The translations under genes were made by a program, and so were the position numbers. Below are positions 50,913 to 60,295 of a stretch of DNA of 64,000 nt, piece after piece. How positions within the stretch are numbered: position 1 is the first letter of the stretch; each line of letters begins with the position of its first letter. A model generated the notes under the pieces. The model saw nothing but the letters and a program-made list of their open reading frames with translations, searched no databases and was not told the DNA's origin. Source of the DNA: CAYQMF01 sp964418595 (lineage in GTDB: Bacteria > Planctomycetota > UBA1135 > UBA2386); the NCBI GenBank assembly GCA_964418595.1, contig CAYQMF010000016.1, positions 1 through 64,000 on the forward strand, given 5' to 3'.

Positions 50913-52748
50913 GTGACCGGCTCGCTCACCAGGCGCTTCCTGCTGACCCTGCTGCTCTCGGCAGCCGTGCCGCTGGTCGCCTTCGGGTGGTTCGCGCTTG
51001 CGGGCATGCGCGAGCGCATGGAGCAGCGCATCGGTCAGGTCTACCTGCCGCAGGTCGCCGGTGAGGCGGCGCTGCGCATCGGGAGCCTGCCGGATGAGGT
51101 TCGACGCAGCCTCGCCCTGCTCGTGGGGCCCGCGACCCTCGCCCTCGACGATGCCTCGCGCCTGGGCGACTTCGAGGTCCAGGTGCGGCTGTTGCCGGGT
51201 GTGCATCAGGACTTCGATCTCGTCCTGCTGGTCGACGCCGCGGGGCGTGTCGTGCAGGCGCACTACAACCCTGGTCTCGACCCCACGACCCGGCAGGCGC
51301 GCGAGGCGCGGCTCCCCGAACGCGTCGAGACCGAGCCCTGGTTCGTGGCCATCCGACGCGGCAGCGGTGAGGCGTGGCTCGACCGGCATCTCTCGCCGCT
51401 CCTCCATCGCAACCCCGAGAGCGCAACGCGTGATCCGGCGGACTACCACGTCGGCCTCGCCCTGCCGGTACCGGCGCGTGCGTCGGGCTGCCTCTTCGCG
51501 CTCGTGCGTTGGGCGCGGCTGCAGCGGGTCCTCGACGCGACGGCGGACGTGCTGCGTGCGGAGGGACAGGCCGCACTCCCCTCGGCGCAGTGCTTCCTCG
51601 CCGACGCGGCGGGGCTCGCGCTCGCGCACACCGACCGGGCTCGCTACGGCGTCGCCATCGAGCCCGAGGAACTTCGCGTCGGCCTGCGCGCCGGGGAGCG
51701 TGGCGTTCTGGCCGTGGCCACGGCCGACGGCGACCCGCATCGCGTGGGCTACGCCGCGGTCGCCAACCTACCCGGTGGTCTGCGCTGGTGGCTCGGGCTC
51801 GATGTGCGTGAGGCGGAGTTGTTCTCGAGCAGCCGAGCGTTCGCGCGGCTCTTGTCGATCACGATCGCTGTCCTGGTCGTGATCCTCGTGGTCTGGTCGC
51901 TGGTGGCCTCGCGCGCGATCGTGCGGCCGGTCCGGGCACTCGCCCGGGCCACGGAGCGGATCGCGGCGGGCGATCTCGCGGCCCGTGTCGCCGGGGGTGG
52001 GGCGGGGGAACTCGGTGAACTCGGCCGCGCCTTCAACCAGATGGCGGAGCAGCTCGCGCTCGGCCGCGAACAGCTCCGGCAGGCGGAGCGTCAGGCGGCG
52101 TGGGCGGAGATGGCGCGGCAGGTGGCGCACGAGATCAAGAACCCGCTGACGCCCATGCGCATGAGCGCGCAGCTCCTCCAGCGCGCGCGCCGCGAAGGGG
52201 ATCCGCGCTGGCCGGAACTCGCCGACCGCCTCGCCAAGACGGTGCAGGATCAGACGGAGATGCTCGCCGCGATCGCGACGGAGTTCCGGGCCTTCGCGGG
52301 TCCGGCGACGCCACAGCGCAGTCCGATCGTCCTCGCCGAGTTGCTCGAGAGCGCGTTGGCGCTGCTGCGCGACGCCGCGCGCGCACAAGGGGCGAGTCTC
52401 GACCTGGAGTCGCAACCCGGGTTGCCGCGCATCGAGGGCGACGCCCAGCAACTGCGCCGGGTGTTCGTGAACCTCGTGCAGAACGCGCTCGAGGCCGGGG
52501 CAAAGCGCGTGTCGATCGCGGCGCGCCGCGACGGCGCGCGCGTGCGCGTGGCGGTGCAAGACGATGGCCCCGGCGTGGGCGCGGAAGCCCGCGCCCGCCT
52601 GTTCGAGCCGTATTTCACCAGCAAGTCATCCGGCACCGGTCTCGGCCTCGCGATCTGCCGGCGGATGATCGACGCGCACGGGGGAGAGATCGCGCTCGCG
52701 AGCACGCGACCGGGGGAGACGGTGTTCGTCGTCGAACTGCCGGTGTAG
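50913..52748 (+). CDS. NtrY-like membrane sensor histidine kinase
   Basis: 611 residues from a GTG start. TM1 (about 8-29) and TM2 (about 308-330) flank a 280-residue extracytoplasmic sensor region. A HAMP domain (about 332-380, ASRAIVRPVRALARATERIA), a HisKA helix with phospho-accepting His406 in AHEIKNPLTPMRMSAQLL, and a HATPase domain follow, with N-box NLVQNALEAG, G1 DDGPGVG and G2 GTGLGLAI. All motifs are intact, so autophosphorylation is expected. HEIKNPLTP followed by a Met-rich helix is the NtrY-type signature. No response regulator gene is adjacent, so it is an orphan here. It converges on the NhaD gene, ten bases apart. Confidence 0.93.
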   Translation: MTGSLTRRFLLTLLLSAAVPLVAFGWFALAGMRERMEQRIGQVYLPQVAGEAALRIGSLPDEVRRSLALLVGPATLALDDASRLGDFEVQVRLLPGVHQDFDLVLLVDAAGRVVQAHYNPGLDPTTRQAREARLPERVETEPWFVAIRRGSGEAWLDRHLSPLLHRNPESATRDPADYHVGLALPVPARASGCLFALVRWARLQRVLDATADVLRAEGQAALPSAQCFLADAAGLALAHTDRARYGVAIEPEELRVGLRAGERGVLAVATADGDPHRVGYAAVANLPGGLRWWLGLDVREAELFSSSRAFARLLSITIAVLVVILVVWSLVASRAIVRPVRALARATERIAAGDLAARVAGGGAGELGELGRAFNQMAEQLALGREQLRQAERQAAWAEMARQVAHEIKNPLTPMRMSAQLLQRARREGDPRWPELADRLAKTVQDQTEMLAAIATEFRAFAGPATPQRSPIVLAELLESALALLRDAARAQGASLDLESQPGLPRIEGDAQQLRRVFVNLVQNALEAGAKRVSIAARRDGARVRVAVQDDGPGVGAEARARLFEPYFTSKSSGTGLGLAICRRMIDAHGGEIALASTRPGETVFVVELPV

Positions 52749-52758
52749 CTGGCGGGGC

Positions 52759-54063
52759 TCAGTGCCCCGCGCCCTTGTGCAGGATCTCCGTGGGCTGCCA
52801 GCCCCAGACTGCCAGCAGGGCGAAGAAGCCGACGAGGTAGGCGACGACGATGGGCCAGCTCTCGAACACGTAGCGCCCCGTGTTGCGCAGGCTCGGGAAG
52901 ACGGCGGCCAGGGCGACGCCGGCGCTGGAGCCGAACCAGACCATCGAGCCGCCGAAGCCGACCGCGAACGACAGGAGGCCCCAGTCGTAGCCGCCCTGTT
53001 CGAGGGCGAGCTTGGTGAGTGGGATGTTGTCGAAGACCGCGGACAGGAAGCCGAGCCCGAGGCTGTTCGGCCAGGAGGCCGGGGGCAGCGCCTTCACCGG
53101 CATCAGCGACGCGCACCAGACCAGGAGCAAGAGGAACGCGGTGCCCTTGCACGCGGGAAGGAGGTGCGACCAGGTCGGAGCTCGCCACAGGCTGCCGACG
53201 AGCAGCACCGTCCACACGCCGACGAAGGGACGGTCGTAGAGCACCGCCGTGGTGACCGCGCCGGCGAGGACCAGGATCACGTTGAGCAGCCGCAGCTTGT
53301 CTATGTCGCCCTGGTCGGAAGAACCGGTTGCGATCGGCTGGCGGCCCTGCACGATCGCGGCCGGGATCGCGAAGCACACGAACGCCACCGCCGACGCGAT
53401 CAGGCAGTGCAGGATGTCCATCTGCGGGACGCCCTTGATCCACATCATCGTCGTCGTGGTGTCGCCCAGCACGCTCCAGGCACCGCCCGCGTTGCTCGCG
53501 GCGATGATGGCCGCCAGGTACGCCACGCGCACGTCGGTCTTGAACGTGCGCAGCACCATCACGCCGCCGATCATCGCCCCGGCGATGTTGTCGAGGAACG
53601 ATGACAGCAGCCAGACCATCAGCAGCAAGCTGAATGCCGCGTACGACGCGCGCTTCGGGAGCACGCGCACCAGCGCCTGCGGCGCGTGCGAGCGCTCGAA
53701 CAGATCGGCCAGCATGGTGAAGCCGAGGAGCAACCCGCCGAGGTTGAGCAGCGTGTGTTCCGCCTCGTGGATCAGGTGCGGGATCAGGCCCGGCGTTTCG
53801 GGAGTGGGGTGGTGTTCCGGCGCGAGGAACACGGTGTAGCCCGTGATCGCGATGGCGCCCGCGACGGTGACGTGCAGCGTGTGGTGGTGGAAGATGCCGA
53901 TGCCGAGCAGCACCAACGTGAACAGCACGAAGGCGTAGGGGACGTGGCCAAACAGCACGATCCCGGTCGGCGTCCGTTCGCCCACGAACGCGAGGGTGAG
54001 TCCGATCGCAACCACGATCGCGTACACCTTGCGGAACATGCTCGGGCCTGATGCGGGTTGCAT
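52759..54063 (-). CDS. nhaD: NhaD-type sodium/proton antiporter
   Basis: 434 residues with about 12 hydrophobic segments, belonging to the ArsB/NhaD ion transporter superfamily. The diagnostic NhaD stretch AASNAGGAWSVLGDTTTTMMW is at about 187-207, preceded by SSFLDNIAGAMIGGVMVLR and later matched by SAVFDNIPLTKLAL, where paired Asp-Asn motifs sit in re-entrant loops. It should exchange Na+ or Li+ for H+ at the inner membrane, which suits a marine or saline organism. Alternative start at 54039 (MFRKVY). A Tat-exported unknown diverges upstream. Sodium dependence is inferred from family. Confidence 0.92.
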   Translation of the reverse strand: MQPASGPSMFRKVYAIVVAIGLTLAFVGERTPTGIVLFGHVPYAFVLFTLVLLGIGIFHHHTLHVTVAGAIAITGYTVFLAPEHHPTPETPGLIPHLIHEAEHTLLNLGGLLLGFTMLADLFERSHAPQALVRVLPKRASYAAFSLLLMVWLLSSFLDNIAGAMIGGVMVLRTFKTDVRVAYLAAIIAASNAGGAWSVLGDTTTTMMWIKGVPQMDILHCLIASAVAFVCFAIPAAIVQGRQPIATGSSDQGDIDKLRLLNVILVLAGAVTTAVLYDRPFVGVWTVLLVGSLWRAPTWSHLLPACKGTAFLLLLVWCASLMPVKALPPASWPNSLGLGFLSAVFDNIPLTKLALEQGGYDWGLLSFAVGFGGSMVWFGSSAGVALAAVFPSLRNTGRYVFESWPIVVAYLVGFFALLAVWGWQPTEILHKGAGH

Positions 54064-54220
54064 GCTGGGCGGAAGCGTAGGCACGAGCCGCGCGAAGTCC
54101 CGCAGAACCGGGCCGGCGATCGCGAGCTTGCCAGGCTTGACCACCGCGGCCATCGGGCTCACCATCGGCGCTCCCCGCCCGGTTGCCCGGGGTCCGCGGC
54201 AGCCGAACCTGCGAGCACGC

Positions 54221-55897
54221 TTGGATCCGCTGTCGCACATCTCCCGCCGGGAGGCCCTGCGCACCATGGCCGCGGCCGGTGCAGCGGCCTTGGTGCCATT
54301 GGCACCGCGCTCCTCAGCCCGGCGCGAGTCCGTCGTCGAGCACAACGACGCGGCGGTGCGGCGCCTGCTCGCCGGGCAGATCGTCGACTCCGGTGCTCCT
54401 GGCTGCGGTTGTGTGCCGGACGCGTTCGGGCTGCACACCGCCGGCTCGGCGTCCGGGATCGTCGAGACCCTTGCCGCGTCGTTCGTGCACCCGAGATCGG
54501 CCTTCCACCGCGACGCGGCCCTCCTCGAGCGGATCGCCTTGGCGACGGGCTTCCTCGAGCGGGCGCAGGGTCCGCAGGGCAACATCGACCTGCTCACCAC
54601 CAACTTCAACTCGCCGCCCGACACGGGCTTCGTCGTCCACATCGTCGCGACCGCGGCGGCCATCGGTCGCCGGCACGGTGCGGAGGCGATCACCGCCATG
54701 ACGCGCCGGTTCCTCGAGCGGGCCGGCGCCGGCATGGCGGTCGGCGGCATCCACACGCCGAACCACCGCTGGGTCGTGTGCGCGGCGCTCGCCCAGGTGC
54801 ACGAGTTGTTCCCCGACCCGCGCTACGTGGCGCGCATCGACCAGTGGCTCGCGGAGGGGATCGACATCGACGCAGATGGGCAGTTCCTCGAGCGCAGCAC
54901 GCTGGTCTACAACCCGGTCACCGACCGAGCCCTCGTGGTCATGGCCACAAAGCTCGGGCGGCCGGAGCTGCTCGAGCCCGTGCGCGCCAACCTGCGCGCG
55001 CTGACCTGGCTCCTGCACGCCGACGGCGAAGTGGTGAGCGAGATCTCGCGGCGGCAGGATCAGTACGCCCGCGGCAACGTAGCGCGCTACTGGTTCCCGC
55101 TCCGGTTCCTGGCGCGCCGCGACCGCGACGGCCAGTTCGCCAACCTTGCGCGTCAGGCCGAGCCGGAGGGCGCGCGCCTCTCGACCCTGCTCGAGTACCC
55201 GGAGCTCGACGGCGAGATGGTGGCGTCGGCGCCGTTGCCGGACGACTTCGTGAAGGAGATGCCGGCGATCGGGATCACGCGCATCCGGCGCGGCAATCGC
55301 AGCGCCACGCTCCTGCTGGGCGGCACGAGCCGCCTGCTGACGCTGCGCAGCGGCGCGGTCGTGCTCGACGGCGTGCGCATGGCGGCGGCGTTCTTCGGCA
55401 AGGCGCAGTTCGTGCCCGACGCGGGTGAGCATCGCGACGGCAGCTACCACCTGCGCCAGATCCTCGAGGGCCCGTACTACCAGCCGCTCGCCGCGAAGGT
55501 CGATCCCGCCACGTGGACGGAGACGCGCCTGAGCCGCGAGCGGAGCGAAGTGTGCCGGCTCACGCAGTCGGCGGAGATCACGGAGACGGAGCACGGCCTG
55601 AAGATCCGGCTCCGTGCCTTCGGCACCGACGGCGTGCCGCTGGCGGTCGAGATCACCTTCCGCGTAGGGGGCCGGCTCGAGGGATGTCGCGCCCTCGAGG
55701 GCGAGCCCGAGTGCGCCCTGCTCGAAGCCAGCACCGGTGCCTATCGCGTCGGCGACGACGTGATCCGCTTCGGCCCCGGTGCCGCGCCGCATCGTTACGT
55801 GCAGGTGCGCGGTGCGGAGCCGCGGCTGCCCGGTCAGACCGTCTACGTCACGGGCGTCACGCCGTTCGACCACACGTTGGAGTTCACCTGCGAGTAG
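54221..55897 (+). CDS. Tat-exported protein of unknown function, alpha/alpha-barrel-like
   Basis: 558 residues from a TTG start, chosen because it keeps the twin-arginine signal HISRREALRTMAAAGAAALV; the ATG at 54266 would remove the Arg pair. The N-terminal 350 residues look like an alpha/alpha-toroid (FLERAQGPQGNIDLLTTNFN, HIVATAAAIGRRHGAEAITA, NHRWVVCAALAQVHELFPD). A beta-rich C-terminal domain (about 370-555) resembles heparinase-type lyase sandwiches. Polysaccharide lyases and unsaturated-glycan hydrolases share this arrangement, but no exact family or catalytic residue is assigned. It stands alone between the divergent NhaD gene and the large repeat protein. Confidence 0.7.
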   Translation: MDPLSHISRREALRTMAAAGAAALVPLAPRSSARRESVVEHNDAAVRRLLAGQIVDSGAPGCGCVPDAFGLHTAGSASGIVETLAASFVHPRSAFHRDAALLERIALATGFLERAQGPQGNIDLLTTNFNSPPDTGFVVHIVATAAAIGRRHGAEAITAMTRRFLERAGAGMAVGGIHTPNHRWVVCAALAQVHELFPDPRYVARIDQWLAEGIDIDADGQFLERSTLVYNPVTDRALVVMATKLGRPELLEPVRANLRALTWLLHADGEVVSEISRRQDQYARGNVARYWFPLRFLARRDRDGQFANLARQAEPEGARLSTLLEYPELDGEMVASAPLPDDFVKEMPAIGITRIRRGNRSATLLLGGTSRLLTLRSGAVVLDGVRMAAAFFGKAQFVPDAGEHRDGSYHLRQILEGPYYQPLAAKVDPATWTETRLSRERSEVCRLTQSAEITETEHGLKIRLRAFGTDGVPLAVEITFRVGGRLEGCRALEGEPECALLEASTGAYRVGDDVIRFGPGAAPHRYVQVRGAEPRLPGQTVYVTGVTPFDHTLEFTCE

Positions 55898-56123
55898 GGC
55901 AGACCCTCCGCAGTTCGCCCTGAGGCGGGCGGTTCAGCCGATCCCATCCTTGCGGCGCTCGTGCCGTCACGTTCCCGGGGGGTGCGCGCATCCGCGGGCG
56001 TCGCATGCCCGAATAGGTGGCGCCGGCTCCGCATGGCAGAATGACCCGCCGGGCGTGTCCCGCCGGCGCGCGCGCCGGCCAACCACGGCGTCTCGTCCGC
56101 CCGTCTCCCTCCGCGTCAGCTCG
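55898..56123. other. Gene-free gap before the large repeat protein
   Basis: The 226-base gap includes short GC-rich inverted repeats but no recognisable promoter or RNA. It probably contains the terminator of the upstream gene and the promoter of the downstream one. Confidence 0.3.
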
Positions 56124-59100
56124 ATGGCATCGAAGCGAACCGTCTCCGTCCTCGCGATCCTGGGTGTCCTTCTCCTCGGGGCGTTGGTGTGGATGCTCGG
56201 CTTCGGTCCGGGCGCCGCGCACGGCGTCGATCCCGCGGCCGCCCTGGCCGGCGCCAACTCCGACGCCGCGACCCTGCAGAGCGACCCCAAGGCCGCGGCC
56301 GCGGAAGGCGCCGCGCCCGACGCGGCGACCCTGCGCAGCGCGGTCGACGGCCTCGGCGTGGGTGGCGCGGTCGTGCGCGGCCGCGTGCTCGACGGCTGGA
56401 CGATGCAGCCGCTCGCCGGCGTCGAGGTGCTCGCGGTCACGACGCTGCCCAACTTCGAACGCCTCGAGAGCCGCATGCGCGGGATGTTCGGCGGGCTGTG
56501 GCGGCCGGATCCGTCGCCGCCGCGCGTGCTCGGCAGCACGCAGAGCCAGGGCGACGGCACCTTCGAGCTGCGCGGCCTGCCGTCGGGCCGCGTGTTCCTC
56601 GACGGGCGCTCCGACCGCTACTACGTGCGCACGCCGGCGGCCGTGCGTCTGGCTGCCGACGAGACTTCGCAGGAAGTCGAACTGCTGTGCTTCGCGGGCG
56701 GGCGCGTGCGTGGCCGCGTGCTCGGGCCCGAAGGCGCCCCGGTCGCTGGCGCGACGGTGAGCGTGCGGCCAGGTCTCAACGCGTTCCTCGGCCAGATCAC
56801 CAACCGCAAGTACCGCTGGCTCGAAGCGCTCACCGACCAGGACGGCTACTACGACCTGCGCGGCGTGCCCGAGGGCCACGGCTACAGCATCTCGGCGCAG
56901 GGCCCGCAGATGGCGCTCGCGGAGGTGCACGGGGTGTCGGTGCGCGAGGGCGAGACCACGAGCGTCGACGTGCACGCGACCGCCGGCGGCACGATCCTCG
57001 GTCAGGTGCTCGACCCGCAGGGGCAGCCGGTGGCCGGCGCGCAGGTGGCGATGATCTACATGGACGTGAGCCGCGTCCTGTTCAGCAGCGACGGGCGCGG
57101 CGAGCCGATCGAGACCGACGCCGCCGGCCGCTTCACCCTCGCCCACGTGGCGCCGGGCGCGATGGCGCTGATGGCGGCGAAGGACGGGCTCGCGCCGTCG
57201 CGCATCGAGCAGCTCCAGGTCGTCGACGGCGGCATCTACAAGGATCTCGTGCTCGAACTGGGTACGGGGCAGGCGCTCAGCGGCATCGTCACCGACGAGC
57301 GCGAGCAGCCGGTCGCCGACGCGCTCATCGAGGTGATCCCGCTCGAGCGGCCCACCGACCCCGACGTGATCAAGCTGGTGCTCAAGATCCGCGAGGTCAG
57401 CGCGCGCAGCGGCAGCGACGGGCGCTTCACGGTCGCCGGAATCGCCGGTGAGCGGATGTTCCTGCAGGCGAGCAAGCCCGGCTACGTGACGCGCGTACAG
57501 TTCGGACTCAAGCTCGACGGCAAGGAGGTGAAGGTCAAGCTCGAGCGCGGCGCGACCGTGCGCGGGCACGTGACGCAGGCGAGTACCGACCCGGAGAAGA
57601 ACGGCAAGCCGGTGACGCGCTTCCGCGTGGAGGCAAGGTCGCGCGAGGTGGCGGCCACGGACGCGGCGGCGCCGCTGGCCGAGGCCGAACAGGGCGACGA
57701 CAACCGCCGCGGCATGCAGATGCGCTTCGGGGGTCGTGGGGGGCGAGGCAACCGCACGGGCGGGATGCGCCTCGCCGAGGGTGAACGCATGAGCGGTCGC
57801 CGGCCCGGCGACGAGTGGCAGGAGATCCAAAGCGCGGACGGGACCTTCGAGCTGCGCGGGCTGCCGCCGGGCGACATCCGCGTGCGCGTGCGCGCCGACG
57901 GCTGGCTCGACGCGGAGCAGCGCGAGGTGAAGCTCGCGTCGGGCGAGACGAGCGAGGTGCTCGGATTCTCGCTGCGGCCGGGATCGACCGTGCGCGGCAC
58001 CGTCGTCGACGCGACGAGCGGCCGGCCGGTGCCGGAGGCGCAGGTCACCGCGTACCGCGCGCGCGACGAGAATCCGGGGAGCGGCGACAACAACCGCGGC
58101 GGCATGCCGTTCCGCATGAACGTCGACCCGGAGGACTTCGACTTCCTCGGCATGTCGAGCACGATGGGGCGGCGCTCGGCGCTCACCGACGGCCACGGCA
58201 AGTTCGAGGTCGATGGCCTCACCCCGGGCAAGTACCGCCTCACCGCGCGCCATCCCGATCGCGCCAAGGCGTCGGCCACCGACATCGAGGTCGTCGAGGA
58301 CAAGCCCACGCCGGACGTCGAGATCCGGCTCACCGCCGGCGGCACGGTGGAGGGCCTGATCACCGGGCGCGCCGGGCGCCCGATCGCGAACGCGATCATC
58401 GCTGCGCTCACCATCCAGTCGGGCACGCTCAAGAGCGCGACGTCCGACCCGCAGGGCTTCTACCGCATCGAAGGCCTGCCGGCCGGACGCTACCTCGTGT
58501 TCAAGTCGCGCATGGAGGAGAGCGCCACCAACCTCGCCTACGACCTGCTCGGCAACATGCGCCTGCAGACGGTGACCGTGAAGGAGGGCGAGACCGTCCG
58601 CAAGGACATCCAGGACGAGACGGAGAACAGCGTGCGCGTGTTCGGCACGGTGCGCGACGGCGGCGAGGTCGTGCCGCGCGCGATGGTGACGGCGCTCGGC
58701 CAGGACAGCGAGGGGATCTTCGGCATGGGGATCCGCGCCAAGCCCACCGACGAGCGCGGCGAGTACGAACTGATCGGGCTGAAGCCGGGCGCCTACTTCT
58801 TCCAGATCTCACGCTTCCAGCAGCGTCCGGAGCAGGCGAGCCTCGAGATCGACGTGCCGGAGGGCGTGAGCGATTTTCGCGTCGACCTCGACCTGCCGCA
58901 GAGCTTCATCGCGGGCCGCGTGGTCGACACCGCGGGCCAACCGGTGCAGGGGATCACGGTGTCGGCGGGCGTGGAGGGTGGCGGGCTCGGCGAGAGCCAG
59001 GGTCTGCTCGGGGTCATCATGCGCAACGGCGTGAACCGCGGGCGCACCGACGCCGACGGCAGGTTCAAGCTGACGCGCGTGCCGGAGGGCACCTACCGGG

Positions 59101-59837
59101 TCACTGCCACCGGTCGCGACGGGCGCGGCCAGAACCGCAAGTACGGTGAAGCCCAGACCACCGGCATCCAGGTCGACGGGCGAGTGCCGGTCGACAACGT
59201 GCTGCTGACGCTGCCGCTGGCGGGGAAGGTGCGCGGCATCGTGCGCGACGGCAACGGCGCGCCGGTGGTGGGCGCCGACATCTCCTACACGCGGCAGGAC
59301 GAGCGCAAGCGCAGCTCGCTCGCCGACCTCAACGACCTGTTCGGGATGCAGCAGCGCCCGCAGCGCAGCGGCACGGACGGGACCTTCGAGCTGACCGGGC
59401 TCACCCCCGGGGTCTACACGCTCGCCGCCGACAGCAACGACAAGACCTCCGAGCCCAAGCGCGACGTCGTGGTGGTCGAGAACGGCGAGACCAGCGTCGA
59501 GCTGCGCCTGATCCGCGGCGCGACGCTCAAGGTGCGCGTGCGCAACATCGACGGCACGCTCCTGCGCCCCGGCGACGTGCAGATCCTCGACGGCCAGGGC
59601 AAGCCGGTCACGCAGCGCATGTCGGCCTTCTCGGTGTTCCGTCGCTTCATGGGCAACGAGACCAAGAAGGACGACTCCGGCTGGCGCGAGATCGGCAACG
59701 TCCCGCCGGACACCTACACGATCGTGATCAGCGAGGCCGGCAAGCCCGACAAGCGCTACACCCGCACGATCAAGGACGGCGAGGTCGCCGAGTGGGACGT
59801 CGACATGGCCGCCGTCATCAAGCAGGAAGACAAGTAG
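56124..59837 (+). CDS. Membrane-anchored giant protein with eleven carboxypeptidase-regulatory-like domains
   Basis: 1237 residues. An N-terminal hydrophobic helix (about 9-28) acts as signal or anchor. About eleven transthyretin-like beta-sandwich repeats follow, each opening with a G-x-V-x-G-x-V motif (VVRGRVLDGWTMQPLAGVEV, RVRGRVLGPEGAPVAGATVS, TILGQVLDPQGQPVAGAQVA, TVEGLITGRAGRPIANAIIA, KVRGIVRDGNGAPVVGADIS). A Gly/Arg-rich insert lies at about 530-565 in the middle. There is no peptidase catalytic domain, so it is not a carboxypeptidase. Such proteins are structural or adhesive parts of the planctomycete cell surface. The ATG at 56124 immediately precedes the hydrophobic helix. Confidence 0.88.
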   Translation: MASKRTVSVLAILGVLLLGALVWMLGFGPGAAHGVDPAAALAGANSDAATLQSDPKAAAAEGAAPDAATLRSAVDGLGVGGAVVRGRVLDGWTMQPLAGVEVLAVTTLPNFERLESRMRGMFGGLWRPDPSPPRVLGSTQSQGDGTFELRGLPSGRVFLDGRSDRYYVRTPAAVRLAADETSQEVELLCFAGGRVRGRVLGPEGAPVAGATVSVRPGLNAFLGQITNRKYRWLEALTDQDGYYDLRGVPEGHGYSISAQGPQMALAEVHGVSVREGETTSVDVHATAGGTILGQVLDPQGQPVAGAQVAMIYMDVSRVLFSSDGRGEPIETDAAGRFTLAHVAPGAMALMAAKDGLAPSRIEQLQVVDGGIYKDLVLELGTGQALSGIVTDEREQPVADALIEVIPLERPTDPDVIKLVLKIREVSARSGSDGRFTVAGIAGERMFLQASKPGYVTRVQFGLKLDGKEVKVKLERGATVRGHVTQASTDPEKNGKPVTRFRVEARSREVAATDAAAPLAEAEQGDDNRRGMQMRFGGRGGRGNRTGGMRLAEGERMSGRRPGDEWQEIQSADGTFELRGLPPGDIRVRVRADGWLDAEQREVKLASGETSEVLGFSLRPGSTVRGTVVDATSGRPVPEAQVTAYRARDENPGSGDNNRGGMPFRMNVDPEDFDFLGMSSTMGRRSALTDGHGKFEVDGLTPGKYRLTARHPDRAKASATDIEVVEDKPTPDVEIRLTAGGTVEGLITGRAGRPIANAIIAALTIQSGTLKSATSDPQGFYRIEGLPAGRYLVFKSRMEESATNLAYDLLGNMRLQTVTVKEGETVRKDIQDETENSVRVFGTVRDGGEVVPRAMVTALGQDSEGIFGMGIRAKPTDERGEYELIGLKPGAYFFQISRFQQRPEQASLEIDVPEGVSDFRVDLDLPQSFIAGRVVDTAGQPVQGITVSAGVEGGGLGESQGLLGVIMRNGVNRGRTDADGRFKLTRVPEGTYRVTATGRDGRGQNRKYGEAQTTGIQVDGRVPVDNVLLTLPLAGKVRGIVRDGNGAPVVGADISYTRQDERKRSSLADLNDLFGMQQRPQRSGTDGTFELTGLTPGVYTLAADSNDKTSEPKRDVVVVENGETSVELRLIRGATLKVRVRNIDGTLLRPGDVQILDGQGKPVTQRMSAFSVFRRFMGNETKKDDSGWREIGNVPPDTYTIVISEAGKPDKRYTRTIKDGEVAEWDVDMAAVIKQEDK

Positions 59838-59886
59838 GGGCGGCGGGGAGCGGGTCGCGCTACATCTCTCTCTCTCTCTTTGCTTT

Positions 59887-60024
59887 CTTCTGCTCCGTCC
59901 CTCCGTCCTTACGTGTCTCACGCGGCGCGAAGCGCCGCGCCTAGGTCTGACGGTCTGACGATCGAGACCAGCGCGGCGCTTCGCGCCGCGTGAGGCACGG
60001 AAGGACGGAGGGACGGAACAGAAG
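59887..60024. repeat. Long inverted repeat with 54-bp arms
   Basis: Arms 59887-59940 and 59971-60024 are reverse complements with three mismatches, separated by a 30-base spacer containing the tandem octamer GGTCTGAC. Outside the arms, CT-rich (left) and GA-rich (right) runs extend the pairing imperfectly. Each arm also contains its own GC-rich hairpin (GCGGCGCGAAGCGCCGC). It lies between convergent genes, so a strong bidirectional terminator is likely. The length and symmetry also fit a non-autonomous palindromic repeat element. Confidence 0.85.
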
Positions 60025-60070
60025 AGAGAGAGGCGCAGCCGGGCCGACTGCCGCGACCGCTGCGCGCCTC

Positions 60071-60175
60071 TCAGCGCTTCGAGTCCTTCTTCGCCTTCTT
60101 GTCGGCGCGCTTCTCCTTCAGGCTCTTGGTCGGCTTCTTCTTCGGGTCCTTCTTGGGTTCGATGCCCTTGGCCAT
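60071..60175 (-). CDS. 34-residue Lys-rich small protein
   Basis: An ATG at 60175 begins a 34-codon frame ending in TGA at 60071-60073. The product (MAKGIEPKKDPKKKPTKSLK to AKKDSKR) is about 40% Lys with only one aromatic-free hydrophobic patch. GAGG lies upstream at suitable spacing. It resembles short Lys-rich proteins annotated as hypothetical in many bacteria, which are thought to bind nucleic acid or ribosomes; no function is established. The Lys-rich reading with almost uniform AAG codons argues against a chance frame. It lies between the long inverted repeat and the quinone oxidoreductase gene. Confidence 0.6.
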   Translation of the reverse strand: MAKGIEPKKDPKKKPTKSLKEKRADKKAKKDSKR

Positions 60176-60295
60176 GGTCGTGTCCTCGTGAACTTCGGTG
60201 GTGCGGGGCGGGTGCCGCGGCACGGTCGCTCGACAGCGAGCGACTGCACGGAAGGATGCTGAGCGGATCGGCGGATGTAAAGACCCGCGCCGCGA

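Noticed and set aside
59866..59880. CT dinucleotide run as a simple-sequence phase-variation tract
   Set aside because: It lies outside any gene and is the outer part of the long inverted repeat, so a phase-variation role has no support.
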